Below are positions 8,125 to 16,472 of a DNA stretch of 64,000 bases, piece after piece; within the stretch, counting starts at the first letter, position 1; each line of letters begins with the position of its first letter. A program made the translations under genes and the position numbers. The stretch lies in the NCBI RefSeq assembly GCF_002214185.1, contig NZ_CP022161.1, positions 6,145,486 to 6,209,485 of the forward strand, given 5' to 3'. Under the pieces are notes generated by a model. The model worked only from the letters and a program-made list of their open reading frames with translations. It was not told the origin of the DNA and did no database searches. Source of the DNA: Streptomyces capitiformicae (GTDB taxonomy: Bacteria; Actinomycetota; Actinomycetes; Streptomycetales; Streptomycetaceae).

Positions 8125-9081
8125 CTAGGTGCCGGGAGTGACGTCGTCGAGGCCGAACTCTCCGGTGACTCCGGTCTCGCAGAACAGGGCGTCGTCATGC
8201 CGCACGCCCGCCGGCCAGAGCCCCACGCCGGGGCGCTCATCGATGACGACGCATCCGCCCTCGCTGAGGAAGTATTTGAACCAGGCGAAGGGCCGCTCGC
8301 CACGGTCCATGTCGGGGTCGACCACGCCCGGGATAGCGCTGTAGGGGTAGATGGCCATGGCGCCAGGGACGGTCTCGCCCTCCTGGTCGACGCCCGGGCC
8401 GAACGTTCCCATGGACACGTCGATGCGCATGCAGGCGGTGCAGTAGCAGTGCGGACGGACGAGCCTTCCGCGGTGACCCTGCACTGACCACAGAGGCCAG
8501 TGACTGGTCCGGGGCATCCAGCCGAGACGCTTCTGATGACGGACCGTCTTGGCGCACGCCCGGCAGTTCTTCGGGATCCGCCCGTGGGCGGCGATCATCC
8601 GCTCGTATGCGGCCCGGGTGTCGGGCATCCAGAAGTCGGCGAGGTCGCCCCCGAGCCCGGAGCCCCAGTTGGGCTTGCCCTTGTGGGTGAGGGGCAGCAT
8701 GTCCGGCTTGCCGGAGGCCTCCAGGGCGAGCGGCAGCAGCGCCGTGGTGTCGGCGTCGGAAGGCCACACCTCGCCGGGCAGGCTGGCTACGATGCGCGCG
8801 GCAGCCGAGGCCGCGTCCGGGCGGGTCAGGTACGGGAAGCGGCTCGCACGGTGCCCGTCGGGCGTGGAGATGTTCCAGCACTGGACGCTACTGCCCTCGT
8901 AGGCGGGGTGCTGGCTGCGCTCGTGCGGTGCGCCGTCCAGCGGGCGGGACCAGCCGGTGTGCACGACCAGGCCACCCGGCTGGAGGTAGCCGGTGCCCGG
9001 CTCCACCTTCAGGTCGTCCCCCAGAGCCGGGGCGAACTCGATCTCGCGCGCCTCGGCTGGTTCGGTGATGCCGGCGCTCAC
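8125..9081 (-). CDS. Hypothetical protein, 318 residues, with paired Cys motifs
   Basis: A GTG start at 9081 overlaps the upstream stop (GTGA), so the two genes are translationally coupled. The middle of the protein has CRACAKTVRHQKR and, about 45 residues on, HCYCTACMRID. These CxxC pairs suggest a metal-binding knuckle. The C-terminal part contains GGCVVIDERPGVGLWPAG. I do not recognise the family. Its operon place, between a 109-residue protein and a possible OB-fold protein, is typical of the uncharacterised genes of Streptomyces integrative elements. Confidence 0.6.
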   Translation of the reverse strand: MSAGITEPAEAREIEFAPALGDDLKVEPGTGYLQPGGLVVHTGWSRPLDGAPHERSQHPAYEGSSVQCWNISTPDGHRASRFPYLTRPDAASAAARIVASLPGEVWPSDADTTALLPLALEASGKPDMLPLTHKGKPNWGSGLGGDLADFWMPDTRAAYERMIAAHGRIPKNCRACAKTVRHQKRLGWMPRTSHWPLWSVQGHRGRLVRPHCYCTACMRIDVSMGTFGPGVDQEGETVPGAMAIYPYSAIPGVVDPDMDRGERPFAWFKYFLSEGGCVVIDERPGVGLWPAGVRHDDALFCETGVTGEFGLDDVTPGT

Positions 9082-9407
9082 ACCGACTCCTCAACGGGCT
9101 GCGGCACCATCACGACCGGGCGGCCTCGGTGGTCGAGGACTACCAGCGGACGGCGCTCGCTGGCGGCGTCGAACACGGCCTGCGCGATGTCCTGGTTGCT
9201 GTCGTCGCCCATGAAGTCCACCGGGCACTCCAGGGCGTACCGCACGGCCTCGCGTGACGCGGCGAGTGCCGGCGGCCGCAGACCCGCCGTGGTGGCGGCC
9301 TGGTCGAGGTCAGCGTCGGGCGCGTCGTGGCCGACGCCCGAGCTGAGCGCCGCGCTCACGAGGGCGCCCTGGTAGCGGGCGGGGTTGCTGCGTTCGCTGA
9401 TCTTCAC
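9078..9407 (-). CDS. Hypothetical protein, first gene of minus-strand operon
   Basis: I place the start at the GTG at 9407, with GGAGGACC upstream, giving 109 residues. The longer frame runs through the palindrome and is unlikely. The C-terminus ends in RRPLVVLDHRGRPVVMVPQP, a short beta-hairpin-like segment; the rest is Ala-rich helix. No family recognised. Being first after the palindromic operator, it and the four frames downstream probably form one transcript. Confidence 0.55.
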   Translation of the reverse strand: MKISERSNPARYQGALVSAALSSGVGHDAPDADLDQAATTAGLRPPALAASREAVRYALECPVDFMGDDSNQDIAQAVFDAASERRPLVVLDHRGRPVVMVPQPVEESV

Positions 9408-9427
9408 GGGCAGGTCCTCCACATCCA

Positions 9428-9485
9428 ATAAGTGGCTTGCCACTTTTAAGGTAGCGCGGCACCTTGAAAGTGGCAAGCCACTTAT
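9428..9485. promoter_or_regulatory. Large palindromic operator between divergent genes
   Basis: Two 25-base arms (9428-9452 and 9461-9485) are inverted copies with one mismatch, around an 8-base spacer. Each arm itself contains the near-palindrome AGTGGC-TT-GCCACT, so four half-sites are spaced regularly. The element fills most of the 92 bases between the divergent starts at 9407 and 9500. It is probably the binding site of a regulator controlling both directions; the product of 9500-9775 is a candidate. Confidence 0.7.
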
Positions 9486-9499
9486 GGGAGGTTCTTCGT

Positions 9500-9775
9500 A
9501 TGACCCCTCAGCGACCCGACCGGCACAGAGATCCCGGGCTGACCGTCCGCCCTGGCGCTGACCTGAAACAGCAGGCCACTCAGGCGCTGAGCGACCGGGA
9601 CCGCGAGATGCAGGGCTTTGTCGTGGCGTGCCTCACCGCACTGGTCGCCGATCCGGACGGCTTCCTGGAGCGGCTCGCCGAGCACTGGCCTGCCGAAAAG
9701 CCCCGCGGCCGACCGCGAAAGGCCACCTCGCCGTTGGCCGGCGGCGACGGGCCAGGCGACGCCGCCGCGAACTGA
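9500..9775 (+). CDS. Small putative DNA-binding protein with AT-hook
   Basis: The 91-residue protein starts at an ATG with GGGAGG eight bases upstream. Residues about 13-60 (LTVRPGADLKQQATQALSDR, then FVVACLTALVADPDGFLERL) have the short strand-helix-helix pattern of ribbon-helix-helix-like regulators. Residues about 67-75 read KPRGRPRKA, an AT-hook core that binds the minor groove. With the palindrome at its promoter, an autoregulator of the divergent operon is plausible. The function is inferred, not shown. Confidence 0.6.
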   Translation: MTPQRPDRHRDPGLTVRPGADLKQQATQALSDRDREMQGFVVACLTALVADPDGFLERLAEHWPAEKPRGRPRKATSPLAGGDGPGDAAAN

Positions 9776-9932
9776 CCGGCTTCCTCTCGGCAGCCAGCCG
9801 GTACCTCCGCCCCGGGCTGAGCCAGTCGGGTGATGCCTGATCCCTCGATCGGGTGACGGCACCCGTTGAGACGTGGCGGCGGGTGCAGGGTGTGCGGGGA
9901 ACGATCCAGCGGAGAGAGACGGACCCCCGCAG

Positions 9933-10916
9933 ATGACCCTGTTCGGCGTCGAGCACGTCCTCCCCCGCGACCAGGAGATGGACGCCCTGGCCGGAACCGA
10001 GCTGCGCGAGCAGGCGAACCAGGCAGTTGCCGCGCTCTCCGCGGCCGTCGGCGAGGGCCCCCAGCCCCTGTACGGCCGGGTCCTCAAACTGCTGAACCTG
10101 CCCCGGCTCTCCGGCGCCGACGACCACGACCTGCGAGAGATCCTCCGGGAGCTCCGCATCTGCGAACAGGAAGGCCGCGGCGCGTACCGCGCACGCCTGC
10201 GGCGCGTCACCCGGGTCGACCGGCCGGGAGGCATCGGCCGGCTACCCCGGCCCAGGTCGGTCAAGGGAGCGAGCGCGCCGGGCACTTGCGCGCTGTGCGG
10301 CGACGGCTACACCACGGGCGAGCTGATCGGCCGCCCTCCGTTCACGGAGGAACTCCCCTACGTGCCGATCGGCTGGCTGTGCTGGCACTGCCTGGTCCAG
10401 CGCCGCCAAGTGCCGCGCCGCCGCGACGTCCTGCTGCGCGTCTTCCACGCCCTGTTCGCCGGCGTGGAAGGCGTCGGCCTCAACGGCCACGAGTCCGGCG
10501 TCCTGCTGGACTGGCTGACCGAGGAGCCGGCCCTCGCCAACAGCAAACCGTGGACGGCCGACCCGTTGGAGAACACCCTCGTGCGGCTTCGGACCAGCGC
10601 CGCCGACGCAAACCCGGCCACCTGGCTCAGCGCCCAGACCGCGCACACCATCGTCGCCGTCCTCCAGGAGGCGCCCGCCTCCCCGAGCACGACACCCCGG
10701 GACGGCGAGACGCTCGAGGCCCTGGTCCAGCACCTGGCCGAATGGGAGACCAACCCCGCCGACGTGCGGCGCGCACAGTATGGAACGGGCTGGCGCTACC
10801 GGCAGCGGGTACTACAGCTCACCGCCCACCCCACCTTCCTGTCCGCACGCGGCGGCCCTTTCCACCTCTTCCAGTGCCGGGTCAACCCCTCGGGACAACT
10901 CGTAGAGACCGAATAG
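9933..10916 (+). CDS. Hypothetical protein, 327 residues, with zinc-knuckle Cys pairs
   Basis: The frame opens earlier, but the ATG at 9933 (MTLFGVEHVL) begins the well-behaved sequence and has a purine-rich GGAGAGAGAC about 16 bases upstream. Residues about 115-150 contain CALCGDGY and, 30 residues later, CWHC, a treble-clef-like zinc site. The C-terminal 130 residues include YGTGWRYRQRVLQLT and FHLFQCRV. I do not recognise the family. It runs in the same direction as the AT-hook gene and the DUF3223 gene. Confidence 0.55.
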   Translation: MTLFGVEHVLPRDQEMDALAGTELREQANQAVAALSAAVGEGPQPLYGRVLKLLNLPRLSGADDHDLREILRELRICEQEGRGAYRARLRRVTRVDRPGGIGRLPRPRSVKGASAPGTCALCGDGYTTGELIGRPPFTEELPYVPIGWLCWHCLVQRRQVPRRRDVLLRVFHALFAGVEGVGLNGHESGVLLDWLTEEPALANSKPWTADPLENTLVRLRTSAADANPATWLSAQTAHTIVAVLQEAPASPSTTPRDGETLEALVQHLAEWETNPADVRRAQYGTGWRYRQRVLQLTAHPTFLSARGGPFHLFQCRVNPSGQLVETE

Positions 10917-10967
10917 TCCGGACTGCGGGCGGGCAGCACTGCCACACACAGAAAAGGAGAGAACCCG

Positions 10968-11618
10968 TTGCCCAAGTTCTGGATCGGATCTCGGGAGTAC
11001 CCATCCAAGAAGGCGGCGCAGGAAGCAGTCCGCGACGTGCTGTACGGATACAGCGTGGGCAGCATCGTCGACCAGGAGGAGGATCACCTGCTCCTGCTGG
11101 ACCTTCTCGACCTGCACGAAGAGGCCGATGCCAAGATCGGCGTGGGCGTGGAGTCCTTTGTGATCGCGCCCCCGCTCCAGGGACCGTACCCGGGTTTCGA
11201 AGTGGTCCGCACCGACGGCACCCGGATCGACTTCTCCTACCTGGCCTGTCTGAAGCCCCCGAGCTACCGGCAACAGGTGTCCAGCGCGATGCGCGTCGAA
11301 GTCAAGGATGACGTGAGCGCCTACTTCACCTCCCGGGTGGCGGCCAACACCCTGGTCTCAGACGAATCCGGGAGTGTGCTGGACATCACCGACACCCACG
11401 TCAGCTACTACCGCGGCCCGTCGTTCGCGGAAATCGCCGCGGCGTTCGCCACAGAAGCCGGCGGATGGGACGCGATCGAGTTGACCACGTCGAGCGATCC
11501 GGGCCGAGGGAAGTTCACCGACCGCGCACTGGCTGAACGGTGGCGCAAGCATCACGGAGAGCACGCGGTGCTCGGGCTGCTGTCCTCACAGGAGAACCTG
11601 CGACGCCCCCGCCCGTGA
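10968..11618 (+). CDS. DUF3223-domain protein
   Basis: A TTG start with AAAAGGAGAG upstream gives 216 residues. Residues about 5-90 (FWIGSREYPSKKAAQEAVRD; LLDLLDLHEEADAKIGVGVE; GFEVVRTDGTRIDFSYLACL) match DUF3223, the domain first named in plant DCL proteins needed for plastid rRNA maturation. Bacterial copies are mostly in accessory DNA and uncharacterised. The C-terminal 120 residues are not part of the domain. The stop codon lies directly beside the target duplication of the IS5-type element, so the IS landed just behind the gene. Confidence 0.65.
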   Translation: MPKFWIGSREYPSKKAAQEAVRDVLYGYSVGSIVDQEEDHLLLLDLLDLHEEADAKIGVGVESFVIAPPLQGPYPGFEVVRTDGTRIDFSYLACLKPPSYRQQVSSAMRVEVKDDVSAYFTSRVAANTLVSDESGSVLDITDTHVSYYRGPSFAEIAAAFATEAGGWDAIELTTSSDPGRGKFTDRALAERWRKHHGEHAVLGLLSSQENLRRPRP

Positions 11619-11622
11619 CTAA

Positions 11623-12656
11623 CGAGTTGGTGCGTGATAGCGGATGAGGCGTCGTGCCTGGCTGGTGGCATGATCCGGCTGTGGCGATCATGGTCAATCG
11701 GGCGGTGCTGGCGCATCGGCTGTTCACGGGAATCTCTCGGCGTCATCTCGCCTGTCTGGTGCAGGAGTTGGCGGTGCCGTGGCGGGCAGGCGTCGAGGGC
11801 CGCCGCCATGCTGCGCGGGGCGGGGGCAGGAAGCGGGCCGCGGGTGCCGGCGCCCGCCATCAGCTGGTGTTCGTCGACCGGCTGGTGGCCACGCTGATCC
11901 ATCTGCGGCACGATCTGCCGCACTCGGTATTGGGGCTGCTGCTCGGCGTCGACCGTTCCACCATCACCCGCGCGATCGCAGAAATACGTCCGCTCCTGGC
12001 CGAGCGGGGATGCGGTCCCCGACCGTCCCGGCCTGCGCCTTCGGACCCTGCCGGATGTGTTTGCTTACGCCCAGGCCGAAGGCATCGAGTTGAGGCTGGA
12101 TGCCACCGAGATCCAGGTCCGCAGGCCACCGGCCGGCCGCAGCGGACGACGCGCGTTCGTCTCCGGGAAGAAGAAGCAGAACACGATGAAGGCCACCGTC
12201 ATCGCCGACTACAAGGGCCGCACGTTATGGACCGATGCGTTGCGGCCTGGTCGTATGCACGATGCCACGGCCGCCCGCAATGAGGGCATCGCCGTCTGCT
12301 TCCAGCACTTCCCCGACGTCGAGATCCTCCTGGACGACGGCTACCTGGGCCTGAGCCGTGACCACCGTGGGCAAGCGATCACACCGCCCAGAAAACCGCG
12401 TCCGGGAGCACTGTCCGGCAGAGTCGAGCAGTGGGAACGCGACCGCCACGGGCACTCATCCGACCGCATCACCGTCGAACACGCCCTCGCCGACCACAAA
12501 CGCTGGAAGCAACTGACCCGCTGGACCCACCGACGCGATCGCCTGCCCGACACCTACCGTGCCATTGCCAACCTCGTCTCCGACCGCAACACCACCGCCT
12601 GAAAACAGGCCATGAGCAGGCCAAACACGCCTCATCCGCTATCACGCACCAACTCG
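11623..12656 (+). mobile_element. IS5-family insertion sequence with perfect inverted repeats and TAA target duplication
   Basis: The sequence at 11622-11652 recurs as a perfect 31-base inverted copy at 12627-12657 (outer part ACGAGTTGGTGCGTGATAGC). The trinucleotide TAA stands at 11620-11622 and again at 12657-12659, sharing its edge base with the repeats. TNA duplications are typical of the IS1031-type branch of IS5. The element is 1034 bp and carries one transposase in two frames. Intact ends and duplication point to a recent insertion. Confidence 0.85.
11690..12602 (+). pseudogene. IS5-type transposase in two frames
   Basis: The first frame (from ATG 11690) reads AVLAHRLFTGISRRHLACLV and the helix-turn-helix HSVLGLLLGVDRSTITRAIA, ending at RPLLAERGC. 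The second frame (to 12602) reads LRLDATEIQVRRP (first Asp), TVIADYKGRTLW, ILLDDGYLG (second Asp) and RITVEHALADHKRW (Glu). The change of frame near 12010 fits loss of two bases (or a +1 shift). A few IS5 relatives use programmed frameshifting, but no slippery run is visible here, so a mutation is likelier. Confidence 0.75.
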
Positions 12657-12671
12657 TAAGAGGTCATCTCA

Positions 12672-12990
12672 TTTGGCGAGTCTGCGGTAGCAGATGAGGG
12701 TGCGGGCCGGGCTGGTGAAGGCGAGGAAGCGTTCGGCCTTGCGTTCGTCGCGGCGGTGGAGTCGGCGGTAGCCGGCGAGCCAGGCCATGGTCGTTCTATG
12801 GTCCAGCGGTGGCGTCCGAGCCGCTGCGAGGACTCGATTCCCCTGCGGGCGATGCGGTGGCGGATGCCGCGCTGGCGCCGCAACCTCGCGGGCGCACCTT
12901 CTGGTGCTGCCGTACATCCTCGTCCGGGCCGCGACCGGCAGTCAGGCCGGAGGCGGACCGGGCCGCAGCCGGTACTCGGCACCTCGGTGC
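12672..12990 (-). pseudogene. IS5-family transposase remnant (C-terminus)
   Basis: Leftward, two frames together encode RHRIARRGIESSQRLGRHRW and then MAWLAGYRRLHRRDERKAER, finishing CYRRLAK and a stop at 12672. This is the standard C-terminus of another IS5 group, including the RRWTIERT-type Glu region broken by a frameshift near 12800. Nothing of the N-terminal half is present; the copy adjoins the right end of the intact IS5 element. Confidence 0.7.
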
Positions 12991-13043
12991 AGGGTGACTG
13001 CCGACGGCCCGCCACGGTGGTCATGGACGGAGCGCGGGCCCGG

Positions 13044-13928
13044 TCAGAACACGTCGGTGGTCCACAGGAGGTGCATATCCCATGCGATGTCCAGGGATTC
13101 CTTCGCTCCCTGATACCACGCACGTTGCGCGGTGTCGTCCGGCACGGTGTGAAGGGCCGCGAGCACATCGGCCGGCATCCATGCTCCACCCCAGTGGCCC
13201 AGCCAGGTCCCAGGCGTCTCGGCGGGTTCCGGGGTACGCGGTATGTCGTAGCCCTCGCTCCGGAGAATCTCCAGAGCGGTATCCCGTTGATTCCTCATCA
13301 GATGCTGCGGGGAGAAGATCCCGTAGGCATCCAGACTGATTCTGTTCCCGTTCAGGTAGGCCTCCCATGCCGCCTCCGCCGTGGGCTGATCGCGCCAATC
13401 GACCACGGGGATCTCCACGGAGGGCCGCGCCGCCCACGGGCCGCCGGTACTCGCGCGCACCTCCTGCGGTGCGGATCCCACCACGACGAATGCGAGCTCG
13501 TGGCACGGGACAGGGAGCTCGATGCTCTGTCCCGTCCCGCTGTCCCAGCTGGTCGTCATTCCCGCCGCGATCCGGACGATGTACTCGCCATCGTCAAGCC
13601 CCTCATGCGCGTCGAACAGAGCGCCCTCGCGTATCTCGGCCGGCACGCCGTCCCAGTTGAAGAACCTCCGGATCGGAGGGCCCCCCGTCGCAGAAACGAT
13701 CTCGAAGTCGTAGTTGCCCGGGCTGCCCAGGTCGCGGCCGAGTGCGTAGGACGAAACCCGACAGGCAATACCGTCTTTCACCACGTACGTCTTCCGGGCC
13801 AGACCGCAGGTGATGAACTTGCGACCCTCAGACGTAGGAACTCTCACCTCCAAGCGCGTCTGCATCAGGTGCAGGCCGTCCTGAGACACCGTCTCCACCC
13901 AGTCGGTGTGGATCCTCCCGTTGGTCAT
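13044..13928 (-). CDS. Hypothetical protein, 294 residues
   Basis: The ATG at 13928 with GGGGAG four bases upstream is taken as start. The N-terminal two thirds are beta-rich (RLEVRVPTSEGRKFITCGLA, YDFEIVSATGG, ELAFVVVGSAPQEVRAS). The last 90 residues are helical with an AAWEAYLNGNRISLDAYGIF segment. I do not recognise it. It lies 148 bases downstream of the oxygenase gene on the same strand and may be co-transcribed with it. It is less G+C-rich than the core genes, as are the oxygenase and the small ORF upstream. Confidence 0.55.
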   Translation of the reverse strand: MTNGRIHTDWVETVSQDGLHLMQTRLEVRVPTSEGRKFITCGLARKTYVVKDGIACRVSSYALGRDLGSPGNYDFEIVSATGGPPIRRFFNWDGVPAEIREGALFDAHEGLDDGEYIVRIAAGMTTSWDSGTGQSIELPVPCHELAFVVVGSAPQEVRASTGGPWAARPSVEIPVVDWRDQPTAEAAWEAYLNGNRISLDAYGIFSPQHLMRNQRDTALEILRSEGYDIPRTPEPAETPGTWLGHWGGAWMPADVLAALHTVPDDTAQRAWYQGAKESLDIAWDMHLLWTTDVF

Positions 13929-14076
13929 GCTGCTCCCCCTGCCGTTCGGTGCGAGTGGATTCGATGCCCGGCCGCGGGCAGGGCCCGATGCCGCCCGGCC
14001 CGAAGGTGGGCGATCACGGCGTGCCGGACGTCGGTCTCCGGGGTGAGGGACAACGCGACGGTGGCCTTGCCGCTGC

Positions 14077-14820
14077 TCAAGGCACATCTACGGGCTCGTA
14101 GAGCACGTCGGTTCTGAGTATTGTTTTCGTACCCGCAAGAAGCGGGGCCGAGTCGTGAAGCGTCCGATGCCAGAAGAGGAGCGCATCGCCCGGTTCGGGG
14201 CGGTGGGCACTCAATATTTCCTCAGGCTTCGCGAGCCGCGGCCAGTCAGAGAAGTCACGTTGCGCAAAGGGAAGATCGTTCTGCTTATCGGCGATGAACC
14301 GCGTTTCTCCGCCCACGGCCTCATACGACAGGTAGACGACGACCGTCAGGAGAGTGCGCCTTCCGTCGGGGGCGAAATAGGGCGAATCGTAGTGCGGGAC
14401 AATGAATCCGCCGTGTTCGTACGTGATGAAGCGCATACGCGGATTGACGGCCGCCGGCCTCCAGGGCCTTCCGTCCGAATCCGTCGGATCGTCCGATCCC
14501 ACTTCAAGCGATAGAAGCGTCCGCAGCCTGCGGTAGAATTCTGCCGCCAGGGATGTGGATTCGGCCGTGGCGCGGAGATGAGCGACGGGATCTCCCTCTG
14601 CATAGTTGGCGGCAATGCCGTCTCGGCCCACCGGGGCAAAGCACTGGGCGGCCAGTTCGGTCGCGAATGCCTCCACTTCGGCCGGAGTGAGGAAATGGCG
14701 AATCACCTTGGCGTTGGCCTTTGGGATCTCCGATTCGATCGGGGTCCATGAGTCATCGGCAGATATTCGGCTCAGCGCTTCTTCGGAGAGCTCAAAGGGA
14801 TTTACCGGTATTTCGAACAT
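14077..14820 (-). CDS. 2-oxoglutarate/Fe(II)-dependent oxygenase (prolyl 4-hydroxylase-like)
   Basis: The 247-residue protein has the full iron and co-substrate set: His143 and Asp145 in GFIVPHYDSPY, distal His222 in HRTLHDSAPL, and Arg236 in TKTILRTDVLY for 2-oxoglutarate. GGETRFI between them is the usual strand. Such enzymes hydroxylate amino-acid or peptide side chains. The ATG at 14820 is favoured over a GTG at 14826, because GGAG lies eight bases upstream, inside the end of the preceding small ORF. That small ORF ends two bases before the start, so the two are coupled. Confidence 0.85.
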   Translation of the reverse strand: MFEIPVNPFELSEEALSRISADDSWTPIESEIPKANAKVIRHFLTPAEVEAFATELAAQCFAPVGRDGIAANYAEGDPVAHLRATAESTSLAAEFYRRLRTLLSLEVGSDDPTDSDGRPWRPAAVNPRMRFITYEHGGFIVPHYDSPYFAPDGRRTLLTVVVYLSYEAVGGETRFIADKQNDLPFAQRDFSDWPRLAKPEEILSAHRPEPGDALLFWHRTLHDSAPLLAGTKTILRTDVLYEPVDVP

Positions 14821-14822
14821 GA

Positions 14823-15050
14823 TCACTTCTCCGTGCTGAGGCCGTCGTCGATCCCAACGTGGCCGTGGGCCCCACAGCCCGGAACGGCCGCGGGCAGCGC
14901 ATTGAGGTGGACGGCGGGACCGCGGGCCACGTACTTGTGCGCTTCGAGTCCGTGGAGGGGCTCGAAGCCCCTGGAGTCAATGCCTGCAGGGAGCGGGGAC
15001 CACTGGGCGGTTATCGTCACGATGACGATATTAGGTCGGGGTGAGCCCAC
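14823..15050 (-). CDS. Small ORF translationally coupled to the oxygenase gene
   Basis: An open frame of up to 75 codons (GTG at 15050 or 15020; no clear ribosome-binding site at either) ends two bases before the oxygenase ATG. Its last codons supply the oxygenase's Shine-Dalgarno. The product is PHYVARGP-like in the middle (HKYVARGPAVHLNALPAAV) with a single Cys (PGCGAHGHVGIDDG) and no recognisable domain. A small protein or peptide substrate of the oxygenase is possible. It may equally be a non-coding leader. The coupling is seen; the rest is inference. Confidence 0.35.
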   Translation of the reverse strand: MGSPRPNIVIVTITAQWSPLPAGIDSRGFEPLHGLEAHKYVARGPAVHLNALPAAVPGCGAHGHVGIDDGLSTEK

Positions 15051-15292
15051 AAAGCAAGCAGGACGTACCCAACGCGGCGGAGAGGGCCGGGAGACGGGGC
15101 CGGGACCGGCTCAGGGGACTACCGAGGCGAGGTAGTCCCACGCGGCGCTGGGCTGCTCCGTACCGCAGTGGCTGACGCCATCGAGGGCGTCGACCTTGCC
15201 GGGCACCGACCAGGTGCGAGTTCCCTCCGCGGGCGCCCTTCGCGCGCTAGGGTCGTAATGCCCGCAGGGCCACGGGAGTTGAAAGAGGCGGC

Positions 15293-15814
15293 ATGCTGGA
15301 CGAGTTGGTATCGGCGGCAGCGGCGGCGGGCGGATCTGCAGTGGTCCAGGCAGCGGGGACTGACCTGTGGAACGGTTTTCGGGGCCGGGTCGCCGAGTGG
15401 TTCGGGCGTGGGGACGCGGTGCGGGAGAGCCGTGAGCTGGAGCGGCTGGACCGCAGCGCGTCCGAACTGTCGACGGCCGGCCAGGACGAGGTGGAGCGGC
15501 TCCGGGTGCGGCACGAGGGCGTCTGGCAGGCCGGATCGAGACCCTGCTGGAGGACCTGGACGGGGTCGAGCGCGACCAGGCGGTGGCGGAGCTCAGCAAA
15601 CTCATGGCCCAGGCCCGCCCATAGCCCGGCCCCGCGGACGCCGGCCCCGCCGAAGTGTCCGGCAACACGTGCAACGGCCCCGCCGCCTTCCAGATCGGCG
15701 GCGAGCAGCACGTCCAGTTCACCGGCCCACAACCTGACATCGGCAAGGTCCCCACCCATAACCCCACCAACGACAGATCTGGCCAGCAGTCACGGCAAGC
15801 ACCGTTGCAGTACT
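15293..15814 (+). pseudogene. Hypothetical protein of the STAND-associated type, frameshifted and with in-frame stop
   Basis: The frame starts at ATG 15293 with GAAAGAGG upstream and reads LDELVSAAAAAGGSAVVQAA, FRGRVAEWFGRGDAV and RLRVRHEGVWQA. One C is missing near 15532. The continuing frame reads IETLLEDLDGVERDQAVAEL up to a TAG at 15624. Past the stop the same frame goes on with CNGPAAFQIGGEQHVQF to a TAA at 15814. A C-terminal GPAAFQIG-type tail is common in small Streptomyces proteins encoded near STAND ATPases, and one begins 4.4 kb away. Two lesions make it a pseudogene. Confidence 0.55.
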
Positions 15815-16145
15815 AACTCCCCCTGCCTCTCGTAGACCGGGTCCAAGTTGACCTGCCAGTCCTGCACACTGGCGATCACCCTTTTTGCGCGCAGACCCCC
15901 TGCTTTAGCTAGCTCACCAACGCCGCCGACACGCTTGCCGAGACGGCGTGGGACCTGACCACGGCCTTCGTCCACATACCCAGCTGCTCACGCTGGCCGG
16001 CATCATCCCAGGGGCCAAGCCCACGCAGATCCCAGGGAGCCGGTCTGTTCCTTAAAGTTCAATGCCGAATGCGAGGCCGGTTGTCGGTGAGGGCTGGCAC
16101 ACTCTCTCCCGACCGCATCGCCCCGGAAAGGACGGCACGCCGCGC
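15815..16145. other. 331-bp stretch without a recognised gene
   Basis: A short piece around 15915-15960 reads LTNAADTLAETAWDLTTAF in one forward frame, which looks like old coding sequence, but it is open for fewer than 40 codons on homologous-looking sequence. A purine-rich CCGGAAAGGA precedes the next gene. Nothing else is apparent. Confidence 0.4.
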
Positions 16146-16472
16146 ATGGAGACATTCACGTTCGGGCCCTTCGCCGCCGGAGCAACCGCCTTCGCCATGA
16201 CGGCCGGAATGATCTACATGACCCGCATGCGCAAGGAACAGGGCCTGCCCAGCGGCTCCCTCTTCCTCGTGCCGTGGGTGGTCGTCCTCACCGCCATCTC
16301 CCTGGCGCCGTGGGCCCTTTCCCACACCATCGACGGCCACAAGCCCGGCGACGTATTCAACGCCTGGTCCATCGGCTTCCCTATCGGTATCTTCCTCGGC
16401 TCCTTCGGTGGAATCCTCTGGACCCTCGCCGCCCTCAAGACGCACTTCCCCGAACGGTACGGACGGCGATAA
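16146..16472 (+). CDS. Small membrane protein, 108 residues
   Basis: From the ATG at 16146 there are three hydrophobic helices: FAAGATAFAMTAGMIYM, SLFLVPWVVVLTAISLAPWA and FPIGIFLGSFGGILWTLAAL. They are separated by short polar loops (TRMRKEQGLPSG; HTIDGHKPGD). It ends in basic residues (HFPERYGRR). No family recognised. The ribosome-binding site GGAAAGGA is somewhat far (about 14 bases) from this ATG, so an alternative start is possible. Confidence 0.55.
   Translation: METFTFGPFAAGATAFAMTAGMIYMTRMRKEQGLPSGSLFLVPWVVVLTAISLAPWALSHTIDGHKPGDVFNAWSIGFPIGIFLGSFGGILWTLAALKTHFPERYGRR

Noticed and set aside
9866..11311. 481-codon Arg/Pro-rich frame over the 327-residue gene and DUF3223 gene
   Set aside because: Composition typical of an out-of-frame read of GC-rich coding DNA; the other frames have normal proteins with ribosome-binding sites.
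15111..15235. Minus-strand tail reading VDALDGVSHCGTEQPSAAWD
   Set aside because: It looks protein-like and might be the end of a lost gene, but it is too short to assign and has no upstream continuation.
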